Under the pieces are notes generated by a model. It made no database searches. It had not been told where the DNA came from and saw only the letters and a program-made list of their open reading frames with translations. DNA of 64,000 nt from Phanerodontia chrysosporium (taxonomy: Eukaryota; Basidiomycota; Agaricomycetes; Polyporales; Phanerochaetaceae): assembly GCA_001910725.1 (NCBI GenBank), contig MJGA01000012.1, positions 372,001 through 436,000 of the forward strand, in the 5' to 3' direction. The position numbers and the translations under genes were made by a program. Of the stretch, positions 32,810 through 45,142 are shown piece after piece. The first letter of the stretch is position 1. The number at the start of each line of letters is the position of its first letter.

Positions 32810-33800
32810 CAATGGAGAGCCAGCGGGAGGTTGCAAAGCTGAGCGATGGTCTCCCCCAAAATGAGAGTCCGCTTGCGGTTGATTTCCGCCAGCTTTTGCT
32901 TGGTTGGACCAACCTAAGGTGTGGTAAGCCGCAATGAACACAAACCGACCGTAAAGCCGACCTTGGTCTTGCTCAGGTTGGCCGCTTCCGCGGCGAGGTC
33001 CTTGATATCGTCCCAGTAGTGCACCAGCTGGAGAGCGGTGTACAGACCCCACAAACCCATCGACGCCTGGACGATCTTGCCGACGGGGACCTTGAACGAC
33101 CTCGACTGTACCTTCTCACCGATGAGCTGAGAAGCTGCCGGGCGGCTGATGGTCCACTCTGCGGGCACGACGCCGTGTCCGATGAGGTACGCGAGGTGCT
33201 CGAGAGGGTAATACAGCAGGATAGACCATCCCTGAAGCCGTTCGATGGTACGCAGCCGCCTCGTCTTGTATGGTTGAGCCTCGATGCGCTTCAGATAGCT
33301 CAGCATAGCAAGAATGCCTGGCGTGAGCGGTCAGTAATTATTCAAAGCCAGGAACTACGGCTTACCAGTAAAGTTGAAAGCCATCCGCGCATCAGAGATG
33401 ATTCCTGCAAACTTGGTCAAGGCAGGAGCAGTAACACTGGTCGGTGCCGCCCGTCTGCCCGCGCGGTGCTGCAGCTGGGCGCGCCACGCAAGAAATTGTG
33501 CAACGATCTTGAGAGTGTATTGCAGAATCTATCAGACCGTCTCTCGCATGAGTCTGGGACGGCGTGAACAGGGGCAGTGAGTTGCATACCGCAAAGACCT
33601 TGCTGTGTGCAGTGCCGGAATGAGCAATTCTGCAGAGGACCAGAGAAGAGCGCTTCACTGAACTCTTTTCCACCAGCAGTGCCAACGCAAGCCATGAGCC
33701 GGTTCAGCGTAGGCGAGTCCGGTAGATACGCTGCTGCACCGAGCGTCTTGTCCTCGACGCGGGCGAGCAGGAGCTTCAAGTTGTCAGCCTTGTGTGCCAT
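32810..33800 (-). CDS. pex11: Peroxisomal membrane protein PEX11-like (C type), 3' end unresolved
   Basis: PEX11 proteins shape and divide peroxisomes. Proposed exons are 33800-33674, 33629-33590, 33528-33366, 33317-32962 and 32913-32810. The body matches fungal PEX11/PEX11C: SKVFAILQYTLKIVAQFLAW, then RMAFNFTGILAMLSYLKRIE, TIERLQGWSILLYYPLEHLAYL, and near the end KLAEINRKRTLILGETIAQL followed by NLPLALHW. The frame of the first two exons disagrees with the third by one base, so a base appears lost near 33630-33674; the proposed 44-nt first intron is short. The last exon after 32810 (donor gtacgt) could not be placed, so the C-terminus lies further left. The start ATG at 33800 fits the reading frame but not a strongly conserved segment. 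Confidence 0.75.
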
Positions 33801-34441
33801 TTCGGACAGTGTTTACGGTGCTCCTCTTCTGCGCAGTGGTGGTGGAGTCAAAGCAGGACGCAAGACGCAGCGTTGCTCGTCGTGGCGGACGTTGTCCGGC
33901 TACTCCTGCGAGTTCGGAACTGGCGCGCCTGACACGCGCGTGAATCCCATGATCACGATGCGTGGGAACGCATTACCTAACAGGCGCTGGCCGCGGCGGG
34001 CCATAAATTCGCGCGGCGCCTTGCGAAAATCTTTGAACAAATCCCTGGAGACACAAAAGTTCGGGCTCGTGGGTCGCTCTTCCGTCTCCCTGTCCGCGTT
34101 CCAGTCTCCTAGAGCAACGTCGGCGTTGGCTCTCGGGCTCTCGTTTGTTCTGCTGCTCGTACTTAGGCTCTCTTCGCTTTGACTGGTCCTCTCGCGGTCT
34201 GGAGGTGTCGCTTCGGCTGATACTCATGAATGGGCTGTAGTGGACTAGAAGAAGGGTGTCTGACACGGGTGGAGAACTACATACTTCATTGTCTTTCGTA
34301 CGTTTGCAATACATGTGGTTTCGACGAATTATTGGGGCAGGACGTAAGAGCGATGCATCGAAGATGGACGGATATTACAGCTCTGGTAGTGGTACAGCGG
34401 GTATCGTCTGGCAGTGCAAGGTGAAGGTTTGAAACAAGTCA

Positions 34442-34937
34442 CTAGCTCTTGGCTAGTGGCTCTGTCGCGGGAGGCTTTCCGACCACTGGCATGGGCCTCC
34501 TTGCAAAGACCATCTTCCGCTTTACCACCGCAACAATGTCCCATTGCGGCGGGGCACGCGACTCGCTAGCGAATTGCGAATCTTCGTCCATATCTTCATC
34601 AGAACCAGCAGGTCTTGGCTGTTTGTGCATGACAGCCAGGGGCTTGTTCAGGTTCACGAGCTTGCCCTCGAGCAGGTGGTGGCCAATGAGCAGTGTTGGT
34701 TTTTTCTGCAGGATGGACGCGTCGAAGGCTAGTGTTTCGAAGAGGAACGCGTCAGGAACTCACTGTGTCTTCATCCACTGTCAGCTTCCCCACGAATTGC
34801 CCGTCAGAGTTCCCCTCAACCTCCAGTGCCCCCTGGAGTTCGACGAGTACAACCTCGTCCGTGCCGTATTGCGCGAATTGTGGCGGTAGAGGCCTCGAGG
34901 AGGGCCCAGCGAGGTTTATGTTTACTGGGATGATCAT
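34442..34937 (-). CDS. ctf8: Sister-chromatid cohesion protein Ctf8
   Basis: Ctf8 joins Dcc1 and Ctf18 in the alternative clamp loader that handles PCNA during replication and cohesion. Two exons, 34937-34764 and 34705-34442, are in phase and give 145 aa. The family core is clear: a strand-rich ELQGALEVEG, then LTVDEDT joined across the intron to PTLLIGHHLLEGKLVNLNKPLAVMHK. The acidic and basic tail (SDEDMDEDS...VVKRKMVFARRPMPV) is typical. The start MIIPVNINLAGPSS at 34937 is the first in-frame ATG of the domain. The promoter is shared with the divergent hydrolase gene (228 bp). Confidence 0.9.
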
Positions 34938-35165
34938 TCTGGGGGCGTTCAGTGTGACCGGTGTCGCTGTAAGTGTGTGAGTTGAGGATGGCGTCGTGGT
35001 CGAGTGGTGAATCGGAACGCGTCCAGGCATGCAAGCGCGCGCGCCAGGTTCCTCGCCGCAACTACCATCACCGCGCTCACTGGCTACGACTTGCTCTGCA
35101 AGCTGCAAGGCTCACCTACGTCAGCCTGCACCAACGCAAGCTGTCCCCCGCAATTAATATTGGCT

Positions 35166-36005
35166 ATGTCCGCCTTGCGTGCCTTCTCGCACGAACTCAT
35201 CGCCCTACCCTCGGGACTGCAACTCGAGGCCTCTCTCAGCCTCCCCACAAACACACCCGCGGACACACCCACGAAGCTCGCCGTGTGCCTGCACCCGTGG
35301 TCGTGGCTCGGCGGGCGGATGGACGACCCGTGCGTCATTGGCACCCTCGTACGCTGAACGCGCCCGCGCTCACGCTCCGCCGCCAGGGTGGTGCACGCGC
35401 TGAAGGCGCCGCTCCTACGCGCGGGCTACGCCGTGCTGCGCTACAACTCGCGCGGCGTCGGCCGCTCGGCGGGCTGGCCGTCGCTCACGGGCCTCCAGGA
35501 GGCGCGCGACCTCGAGGAGCTCGTGCGCTGGGCGGCGGCGCAGATGCCGGGCTCACGTCCATCGTCATTGCGGTACGCTTCATCCCCGTCCTCCGCACTC
35601 GTCTCATCGAGTTGAGGTGTCGTAGGGCTATTCGCATGGCTCACTCGTAGCCTCCCTCTTCCCACTTCCGTCAGAACCATCCTCCGTCAAGGTCACGCAT
35701 ATACTCCTCTCTTATCCGCTGGGCCCCCGGTCGTGGCTCACGGCATTTCAGGGGCGACACTACACAGCTACACTGAACGCCCTCGTGCGCGATCCCCGCG
35801 CGAATGTACTCGTCATCTACGGCGATCGTGACGAGTTCACCGGGGTGCAGAGCTACGACGATTGGGCGGAGAGCCTGCGGCGCGAGAACGCGGGGGGGGC
35901 AAGGCCCACTTGCAGATCCTCAGAATTGAGGGCGCGAACCATTTCTGGGTGGACCCCGCGGCGAGAGACCAGATGCTCCGAACAGTGCAGCTGTGTGTAT
36001 CGTGA
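35166..36005 (+). CDS. Alpha/beta hydrolase
   Basis: A soluble alpha/beta-hydrolase fold protein of about 243 aa, substrate unknown. Exons are 35166-35329, 35387-35572 and 35626-36005. It has an oxyanion-region motif HPWSWLGGRMDDP, then YAVLRYNSRGVGRSAGWPSL, the nucleophile elbow G-Y-S-H-G (35626-35640), the acid in IYGDRDEFTG and the histidine in GANHFW, giving a complete Ser-Asp-His set. Both the second and third exons are one base short for their flanking phases. The first loss lies at ccggg (35548-35551) and the second in the G8 run (35892-35899). No signal peptide. It lies between the divergent CTF8 and convergent MIC60 genes. Confidence 0.87.
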
Positions 36006-36192
36006 ATGAGCATAGATAGTGCACCGTATGCCGCAATGTACCGATATTATGCACGCCAATAGAAATATGAGGGCTCCAAGCGGCGACGAGATCTAGCATC
36101 TAACGCTGTCCATTGGAATTTTGGGTAACAAACGAGCGTATCTAATCTTGAGCGACTAGAAGGGAGGCAAGGGTGGCTTGCGTTTCGACAAC

Positions 36193-38255
36193 CTATGCGG
36201 AGACGGTCAGTTCAAGTGAAGAATCTCTGATTTCGCGACGTACCTCCAGAGCCTGCTGCACCTCCAGTCGTCTCCGGGCAGCGTTCAGCCAGTCAGAGAG
36301 GAGAATCTTAGCGGTACCCTTGAGCTGGTTGAGCTCACGCGCCGCGCTGTCCAGATCCTTCTCATTCATGTAGTATTCTGCGCGGGCGAGCACGCTGAGG
36401 ACGTCATCACCGGGGACGAGGCCCTGGCGCTTGAAGGTGAACGACGACAGGAAGTGTGACGCGAGGTGCGAGAGCACACCCGCGTTCTGGTCGGGCACGA
36501 GCGCGACTGTCGCAACCTTGGGCGCAACGGACGTCGTGAACCACACCGTGAGATCGCCAAGTGGCTCGACGCCGATGTCTGGCGTGTCCGTCGCGTCGAG
36601 AGCGTCGAGAGCGGCCACGACCACGGGATCCTCGCGCGCCGCTGCGATGTGCCGGAGCACGCGGAGCTCGTCGCGGAAGGGCTTGCGGACGGGCGCGTCG
36701 ACGGCGTGGCCAAACGCGCGGATGGCCGACCAGAGCGCGTGCACGCGCAGGTTCTCGTCGAGGTACGCGGAGTTGTCAAGGGCGATGCGCTCGAGACGCT
36801 TCAGGTTCGTAGAGAGCTCGTCGAGCTTGGCAAGACGACCTCCGCGCTCCTGCTCAACGCGCATCTTGATCTCGCGTATCCAGCGACGCTGCATCTCGAT
36901 ACCCTGGGCAATGACTTCCTCCTTGAGGCTATATGGAATGTCAATACGGCAGACCGCATGAGCTGTAGCATCATATACGCACCGCTCGTTAATGATCTCG
37001 CTCTGCGTCTGCAGCTCACGGTTGAGCTTCTCGCGGTAGGCCTGAACGAACTTGTTCTTTTCTTCCTCGAAGAACTTGCGGAAGCCCTCCTCCTGGCTGT
37101 CAAGCCTATCCTGTGCCTCCATCTCCATTTCAAGGAGCTTGAGCGTGTATTCGCGGGTCTGCTCATCAAGCTTTGCCTCGAGGGCACGGCGTTCCTCCTC
37201 CTTGACCTGCTCGATACGCGACGCAAGCTGGGTGAGGTCGATCTTGGCAACATCGAGAACATCGCGAGCCTTCTCGGACGCAGTAGGACTGGTATTCAAG
37301 TAGGACGCGAGGTCGTCAATGACAGTCGCAAGCTGCGCGATGATAGGTTCTGACGCGGCGAATTCGCGGACAGCGGGAGCGACTAGGGGGAGAGGATCGG
37401 GGGCAGGAGGCGGTGGCGTGACATCCTCCTTGACGGAGCAGTCTTCTCCTTCGGCGCAGGCTTGGGCGGTGCAGGCTTCGCGTAACCCGGAGGGGGCTCG
37501 AAACCAATTGGAAGCGGAGCATCGTACACGCTCTTGCCCTTCTGTCCAGTAGCTTCTGCAGCAGCGGTGGAGACCTCTTGAGGCACTGCTTCTGGCTGTG
37601 CAGGCGTCGTGGGCGTGTCAGGCTTGGGGACGGGAGCTTTGCCGGCAAGAGCGTCCTCGGCGCGTCGGACAAGATCTTCCACACCCTCCGTGAACTGAGT
37701 CGCCTGGTGCTTCGCCACAGCTGCATCCTTCTTCACTTCGTCTGTTGCTTTGTGAACGGTGGTCTTGACCGTCTCCTTGACAGACTGCAGCGTGTCCTTC
37801 GACACCTCCTTCGTGCGCTCCAGAGCATCCTTCGTACGCTCAACGACCTTGTTCGCCTCCTCCTTGGTCAAGAATCCCTGCACGTACGCGATTCCCTTGG
37901 AAGCAGAATCGACTACCTTCTCGACGGAAAGGGTGTCCCAGTCGTGGTCTTCTGCGTATTGGAGGAAGGAAGCACCGAGGGGGACGTTCTCGATGAAGAA
38001 GTCATGGTATTGGGGGACAGAGAAAGCGACAAACGTGCTGCCAACGTAGAACGTCGCGGTCGCGCCGGCGCTGTAGAGCACAAGTCGTCGGACGAGGTTC
38101 TTCTTCTTCGGAGCCGGTGTCGGTGGGGTCTCCGTCGCAAACCGCTTTCACATGGTGAGTTGCACTTCATCCTGAGTGTGTTGGCGACTTACCCGACGGA
38201 CAGGCACCCTCACCGCACCCCGACCCGAGCCAATGAGTCTCGCAGCGCGAAACAT
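36193..38255 (-). CDS. mic60: MICOS complex subunit MIC60 (mitofilin)
   Basis: Mic60 anchors crista junctions of the mitochondrial inner membrane. Exons are 38255-38193, 38144-36983 and 36928-36193, about 653 aa. The N-terminus MFRAARLIGSGRGAVRVPVRR is an Arg-rich presequence. One membrane segment follows (LYSAGATATFYVGSTFVAFS), then a coiled-coil region with EEANKVVERTKDALERTKE and KLDEQTREYTLKLLEMEMEAQDRL, and the C-terminal mitofilin signature (RVHALWSAIRAFGHAVD...VLSVLARAEYYMNEKDLDSAARELNQLKG). Exon 2 is one base short: the frame breaks after PAPKEKTAP near 37432-37437. The 54-nt second intron is a multiple of three without a stop. The ATG22 start lies 301 bp away, divergent. Confidence 0.94.
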
Positions 38256-38556
38256 CGGAGCACGTCGTCTGGCACGACGCTGAGCGAAACGTTGACGGTG
38301 CGGTCGAGTTGCGGGACGGACGATCTCGTGAGTCCCAGACTCCCAGTCCCGAGGCGCTTCCAGAAACGGCAGTAGGATCAGCGCCATCTGATCGCCCTAG
38401 GCTCTGTCTCAAGCTGCCGGAACGGCCTGCCTTCCAGGGTATCTCCTGTGGTTCTTGCAATCGCACCCTCGTTTGCTCAGCGCTGCAAGAAGGATCAAAT
38501 AATGTCTGCACTTCACATGGGTGGCCCCACCGGAGCGCGGTTAGCGAGCTACCGCC

Positions 38557-40915
38557 ATGTCGGACGTGAGCAAGGATAAAATCGGCGTCGAGGTCGATGT
38601 TGCGCACTCCCAGCTCGCTGAGCCAACGCTCGAGAGCGAAGGCAAGGCCACCAGACTCGGTGGACCACTACACGCTCTGAGCTCTGGGCGTTCTATATTT
38701 ATTACATCGTGAGTTTATTCCTGCATTGTCCTCAAAGCGTCACAGGAAGCTCATAACGGCTGTCGTAGGGCAACAACGGGCTCTCTGGATTCAACTTTGG
38801 GCCCTCTCAGTTCCAAAACTTGCTCTTTCTCGCAGGATACGACCCAAGTCAGCCACCGTTTACAGCTCCTTGCGGAGACAATGGCTGCGTTCTCCCTTTT
38901 CTAGGGAAAGTACGCGACAGTAAGCCTCGTCTTATCCCAGTCTGCCTCGTCGTTTTGACATTCCGTCAGTCAACTCCATCGTCCTCTTGACGAACGGCAT
39001 CAGCTTTGCTCTACAAGCTGCCGTATTGCTCCTCATTGGAGCTTGGGCAGACTATGGCACCTGGAGGTATGTCCGCGTCCTTCTTCCTCCTTTGCACCAT
39101 ATCCTGACTCCAATGGCAGGCCAAACATCACCATATTTTTCACCATCCTTGCCGTAGCTGTCTCCTTCGCCTGGCTCGGCGTGGAGGATCCGTCAAAGTG
39201 GCAGGCAGGCGTAGTCCTATACGTCCTCGGCCGTGAGTCTCCCGCAGCTTTCCTCCCCTTATCGTGACTCATGATATCTCGGCGCTCCCGCAGTCATTGC
39301 CTATCAGGTGCGCATTTTTAGGGTGTTAGCTAGGAGACAGAAGCGGACAGCTAATTTATCCCAGTGCTCGTTGACGTTTTGGACAGCGGCGTTCCCGGGT
39401 CTGGCGCGTGACCTGCCGGAGGTCAAGGAGTCTGCCGCACAAGTAGATGACGGTACAAAATCGTGGGTGCACATTATTTTCAGGCTGCACATACTGCTTA
39501 GTTGCTCACATTTGTTCGCAGCCTTCATGAACACGCAGACTACGAGTCGATCGCCAGGAACCGGATCTCAAACGTATCCTTTGCGATCTGCTCTGCGGGC
39601 GAAATCGTCATCCTGGCAATCATGGTCGGCATTCTGAAGGGGCTGCATTCAGATGCGAGCACGGAGAACAACACGAAAGCGTTCAGCGTGCTTATCGCAT
39701 TTTCTGGCGGTATTTGGTGTACGAGACATCTGCTCTGATCGGGCGTCCAGCTCATTGTTGTCGTTTCAGTGCTCTGCGCCTTGCCATGGTTCTTCCTCGA
39801 GAAGCGAAGACCAGGGCTAGCTCTCCCACCCGGGACGTCTCTGCTCACCGTCGGTTTCAAGCAGACCTACGTCGCATTTCGAGAATGCATGCGGCTGAAG
39901 CAGACGTTCCTCTATCTTATCTTTTATTTCCTTATGTGAGCCATCATGTCGTACATACGACCTTGAGGGATACTAACCAGATGTAGGGGTGACGTCTTGA
40001 ACACGACTGTGTCTGTATTCCAGTCTGCTTTCCGTAGCATCCAATTAACAACATGAATAGGACGGTCATAGGAACACTGCAAAACAGTGTCGTCTCGTAT
40101 TCTACCTTGCAACTTACCTTGCTCCTAATCGTGGGTATTGTGACGCAAGGTGTCGGGATCTAGTACGCTCGTCTTCGCTATGGTCTTCAGCAAATAGTCT
40201 GACTTCCAACAGCGTATTTTGGCTGGTCCAAAAGAAGTTTAACTTGTCAACGAAAACGGTAGCTACGATTCAAGTTTCTGCGAGACAGAGTAAATGCTAA
40301 AGTCCGACTTGCAGATGCTCTGCTTCAACGTAGTCTGGATCATAGTAAGCCCTGACCCCTTCTCGCCTCCCTATCACGCTCACCAACTGGTCAGATTCTC
40401 ACCATCTGGGGCCTCATCGGAGTACATACAGACAAGTTTGGGTTCAAGCACGTCTGGGAGATTTGGCTGTACCAGGCATACTACGGACTTATGGTCTGCC
40501 CCTGGTACGCCTATAGCCAGACGATGATCAGCGAAGTGTCTCCCCTCCCTCAAATGTTCCTCTTCTTTGCGCTCTTCTCGGTCGTGAGTCGAGATTTTGC
40601 GTCAGTGCGTAATGGTCGCGCTGATGCACATTGATAGGTTGGGAAGACGTCCGCATTTATAGGCCCGTTCGTCACTTCGGCGATCATCGAGGCATCAGGA
40701 AACAATAACTCGATGCCGTTCGCCTTCCTATTCGCGCTGTACGTGCTCAGATACGCGTGTGCTTATGGTAATACTGACCAATCTGTAGCGGTGTTGTGAG
40801 CTGCGTTTTCCTGGCGCTCGTTGACGTTCAGAAAAGCAGAAAGGAGTGTGAAGATTTTGTGCTCGCTGAAGCCAAACGCAAGGCATTCGGCAGTTCATCT
40901 TCGTCGACCATCTAG
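38557..40915 (+). CDS. atg22: Vacuolar effluxer ATG22-like transporter (MFS)
   Basis: The Atg22 family exports amino acids from the vacuole after autophagy. Fifteen exons fit in phase: 38557-38708, 38769-38919, 38970-39066, 39120-39232, 39294-39307, 39365-39462, 39522-39718, 39770-39935, 39987-40010, 40061-40162, 40213-40258, 40315-40344, 40395-40583, 40638-40738 and 40789-40915 (535 aa). Signatures are GNNGLSGFNFGPSQFQNLL, GISFALQAAVLLLIGAWADYG, AFPGLARDLPEV, DVLNTT, WIIILTIWGLIG, YGLMVCPWYAYSQTMISE and GKTSAFIGPFV, with about twelve hydrophobic spans. Exon 1 is one base short (break near 38656-38668, before SELWAFYIYYI). The fifth exon is only 14 nt and others are 24 and 30 nt. Confidence 0.93.
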
Positions 40916-41139
40916 TTCTTTCGAGGTCTCAAGACATCGTTGTATCTGTAGACCTGGCTTATTGGGAGGTTATGTGATACATCCTAACTCTCGAGACAGA
41001 GCGCAGATCAATGGTGAATCTCGCTATTCATTCCCAAATGTATCCAATTACAACAACTAATCCTGAGCGTACTGTAGCGATAGCAATGCAGACTACGGGA
41101 ATTATAGGGTATGTACTATGTGGGGTATGGGGGTGTGCT

Positions 41140-42020
41140 TCACAACGCCATGACTGTTACGCCAACGAAGGCGACGACCGCGGCCATGCAAAGCTCGAGC
41201 TTAGCCATGTGCGAGGCGGCGGAGCTGGATGAGGTAGACTGAGACGGAGGAGGTGGGCTAGTCATGGTAGGTGCGGCGGAGCTCGTGCCGGACGGTGTCT
41301 GGTCGGAAGCCGGTGAAGATGCAGAAGGAGACGGAGAGGGTGGGGCGCCGGTGCTGGACATGGCTTTCTGCTTGAAGGCGTCGGCAGTCTGGTCGCCAGA
41401 GAGTGGTGGGTTCACGGCCAAGACCATGCCGTTCTTGCAATCGTCACCTACGGAGGAGTAGAACCTAGTGGGAGGAATGAGCAAGAACGAGGGGTGTCCA
41501 AGCTATGTGTGCGTACCAAAGTGGCTGTGTGTCGTTCACGACAAGGCTGAAGCTGTCGCCTGTGCCTGCGGAGACCCATCCTGTCTCGTGCACGCCAGTG
41601 TCAAACCCACCGGACACTGGCGAGCATGGACTGTCAAACGTCGACTCTGCATGATGTTAGGATTAGCATCCTGACAAGCGTATGTACATTGCTACTTACG
41701 AGTTGCACTGTGCTGGACTGGCGGAGGGTTCTTCAGGTATTCCGGAAGCGCAAAGGTAAACGTGATGATATCTCCGGCTGGTGCGAAGTTAGCAGCAGTG
41801 TAAGGTGTCCTGCCAGCAAACTCACGAGATGGTCTGATAGCAGAGGGATCAAAGCCAATACCCTGCTGGCCATTCGTCTCGTCAATGCCAACAGTCACCT
41901 GTTGCAGGTAGCGTCAGCAAGGCCCAAGTGACATCCATGCGGGATACACACCGTGTACGTGAACGCCTGCGCAGTGCTCCACAGCGTAAACATCACCGCA
42001 GTTGCCAGAGTAGCCCTCAT
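41140..42020 (-). CDS. Secreted Ser-rich cupredoxin, GPI-anchored type
   Basis: Five exons (42020-41952, 41898-41826, 41777-41700, 41646-41517, 41464-41140) give 224 aa with no frameshift. A signal peptide (MRATLATAVMFTLWSTAQA) is followed by a cupredoxin-like domain: VGIDETNGQQGIGFDPS, GDIITFTFA, HSATQSTFDSPCSPVSGGFDTG, and PLWFYSSVGDDCKNGMVLAVNPP. Next come a Ser/Thr/Pro-rich stretch and a hydrophobic C-terminus (CMAAVVAFVGVTVMAL) as in GPI precursors. Fungal proteins of this group sit in the wall or outer membrane. A His and Cys at the usual copper-site places are visible, but binding is not established for the family as a whole. It is divergent from ARP10 with a 455-bp shared promoter. 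Confidence 0.87.
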
Positions 42021-42475
42021 GGTGTCCGAAAAATGAGCGAGAAAAGTAAAAGAATGTGGAGAAGACCTCGCAGGTCTTTTCGCCGTCGCCGTCGTCGAGT
42101 CCAAGCGTGCCAAGCGCTTGAGCCAAGGCGCGTGGCGTGACAAGGAACGGTGACCATCGCCACGTGAGCGACGGCGTAACGACGTTCCCCGCCGAACGTG
42201 ACGCGCCTTGACCTGCTCCTCGCGACCTACACGCACGGCACATACACCTTCGACGTCGCTCTAGCAAGCATATTACAGGCGCAAATACGAGAGATAGTCG
42301 CACCAATTTGTTTTGCGAGGTGGAAGTCATCAGCAGAGCTGTCATTGGTGTGCATATATGCTGCAACCCTCACTATCGCGAAGCGTTCCTGAATGTGTAA
42401 ACGTCTAGGGACCTCCAAAGTGATACTCGAACTCGAGCACACTATACGACACGCGCCTAGTAATTTGACAAACTT

Positions 42476-44647
42476 ATGTCTACCACGCCTGCTGGTACGC
42501 CGCGAAAGCCAACCGCCACCTACGAGTCGACCACGCCTCTGGCGACGCCCCAGACTACCCGTACCACCACGGCGAACATCATCCAATCTTCTCCTCACTA
42601 TACCACAACACGCCGCCACTCCCTTTATGGAACAGAGGATCGCATCATCCTTGACCCAGGCTCTCGAATCTGGAAAGTTGGCTTCAGCGGCGAGGGTAAA
42701 CCGCGAGACGTCTTTCTTGCTGGTGCCGACATCGGTCAGCCTCTGTGGACACTCAACCGGGCTACTGCTCCTGGGGAGAAGGAGGAGGAAGATAAGCTAC
42801 TGGAGGCTAGGCTCCAGAAATGCCTTAGATCCGTTTTCCACGAGTATGCTTGCTACATTACCATCCATGCAATATATTCATCTGACTTCCTTCCTGGCAA
42901 GCTCCCTCTTGACTGACCCCAAATCACGAAAGGTGATCATTGTAGAGCAACCACTACTGCCGCTGCACATCAAAGAGATGTTGGCGCGGATCTTGTTCAA
43001 CAACCTGCAGGTACGAAGAGCTCAAAAACTACGCGGAATATGCCTGAGACGTACACCAGGTTCCTTCAATATCATTCGCCTCCAGCCATCTGCTGGCCCT
43101 ACTAGCCGCTGGTCGTATAACAGGACTTGTTCTCGATTGCGGTCACCTCGAATCAATTGCTTTACCTGTGAGTGTCCTTCAAACCATTGCCGCCTCTATC
43201 TGAACGCAAGCCAGATTTATTCTTCGCGACCCCTGTTCCCGCATCTACGTTCGTCTCCCCTCGCAGGCTCAAGGTTTTCCTCGCATCTCCGGGCTCTGTT
43301 ATTATTGTTCGGGACCTATCACCCACCACCAGCAAGCCTAACATCCACGAATTCCACACCAGCGACATCGCGTGCGACTCGTGTCCCGGAAGCTGTTCTC
43401 ACGGATGCCGTCATTGAAGATCTGAAGACCCGCTGCTGTTTCGTCGGAGAAGCCTTGGAGACAGACATACGGCCAGCTTATTCAACGGCGTACGAATATG
43501 ACACACCTTCCGAGCCTGCACGCTCAGACGCAGGTATGTCAGAGTCCGGATATACTATGGTCTCTGGCATCGCCCCAAGTGAAGCGCCAAGTCAAATGTC
43601 TGCAAGCAACGCATCCGAATCGCAAGGTGTTCCACCGTCGTCAGAATTTTCCGTAGTATCGTCGAATATCCCGTCCGCTTTGGATCGCCCGAAGCCCGGA
43701 GAAAACCATCTACAGGCATTGGCGAATCTATACCAACGTCATTCCACTGCTACGGATCTGCACATCCGCGTTGAGCCGCCTTCGTCGCAACAGCAGGGCA
43801 CAGGGCGTGGCACCCTTGTTGTCCCCGGGTGGATACGAGAAAGAGCTGCCGAGGTGCTCTTCGAAGGAGGAGACGTAGACGAAAGCAGCGTTGCGGAGGT
43901 TATCCTGGACTCACTTCTGAAGGTGCGTCTGCCACCCCATTCGAAGCCGCCCCGACCGTCACGCTCGCGGAGATGTGCGGTGGCCCACGATGCCAAAACT
44001 GACTCTTAGCCCAGGTCCCGGTGGATCTCCGGAAATCGCTTGCATCTGCGATCCTCGTTGTAGGCGGGACGCCAATGCTCCCAGGGTTCATACCACGACT
44101 GCATGCCGAGCTCCTGCGTATACTCACGCGACAGCCCTCGCCGGCGGCAACGCCAGGCGGGCGCAGTAGGCCCGGGTACGATCGCTACGCTCCCTTGCGT
44201 CCGCTCGCACCGTACATCGCTATCCTCAACAACCCCACGCCTCCCCCGCCCGCTTCATCGCGCGCAGTCGCGAATGCAGGCAAGGCGCCTGCATTTACCC
44301 CGGCTTGCATGGCATGGGTCGGCGGTTCTCTCGCTGGGTATGTCCACCTCGTCCCTCGCAGATCACTTCATTGACACATACATCTACGCAGTGCGCTCAA
44401 AACTGGCGGTGCTGAGGTTGCCCGTGAACGTTGGGACGAGGCAGACGCGCAGGTCGAAGACGATGACATGGATGTTTCGCCCACCACGCCACACTCTGCC
44501 GCACGAAGTATCCTCCCGGATTGGACGCGGACCCCGCTGCCTATGGGGGCGCCGCCTGCAAATGCAAAGCCCGCTCCCCCCGCGCAAGAACCACCTCAAC
44601 CAGCCATGCAGATCGACTTACCGTCGCCAAGAGCTCAGGCTGTCTAA
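42476..44647 (+). CDS. arp10: Actin-related protein 10 (dynactin pointed-end)
   Basis: Arp10/Arp11 caps the pointed end of the dynactin mini-filament. Six exons (42476-42843, 42902-43010, 43060-43167, 43215-43922, 44015-44337, 44392-44647) are all in phase and give 623 aa. After a Thr-rich head, the actin fold is visible: RIILDPGSRIWKVGFSGEGKPR (phosphate 1 region), KVIIVEQPLLPLHIKEML, SSHLLALLAAGRITGLVLDCGH (phosphate 2), VIEDLKTRCCFVGEAL, SAILVVGGTPMLPGF (adenosine region) and ACMAWVGGSLAG. A long Ser-rich insertion lies around residues 290-390. The tail is acidic and Pro-rich. The protein is much longer than actin (375 aa), owing to the insert and tail. Confidence 0.92.
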
Positions 44648-45142
44648 GCGGCCGCACGTCGTAGGGGGGAATAGGATGTGTTCCGGTTGCGTATTGACTC
44701 GCAACCTAATGTCTAGAACTACACAAAACATACTTTTGCATGTAATTAGCCCGGCGCGAACAAAGGGTCCCAGAGTCCCGAGAACGGAGCAACAAAGGGT
44801 GATGGCACAACAATGATACAAAAGGGAATCCCAAGGAGGCAACAAAAGGCTGCAGCAGCCAGTCGAAGGGCGAAAGGTGAAGCACAGTACAGAAGGGTGG
44901 GGCGCTGCGGATTACAAGTCAGCCAAAACAACAAGAGCCCATGAAAAGAGCACGAATACGCCGAAGGGTCGTGAGAGGTCGTTAAGGGTCGTTACAGGAA
45001 GGGGAAGAGGCCGGATTGAGGGGATGATAGCACAGGAAAGAAAGGGAGGGTGTAGCGATGGGTATAGCACATTGTCTCTCAAGCGGCAAATAACGAGGGT
45101 GAGTAGGAATAAGTCAAGTCAAGGACAGGAAAGATGAGGGAG

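Noticed and set aside
41140..42020. Classing the cupredoxin as a blue-copper enzyme
   Set aside because: No multicopper-oxidase motifs. The size, Ser-rich tail and hydrophobic end fit a GPI-type wall protein instead.
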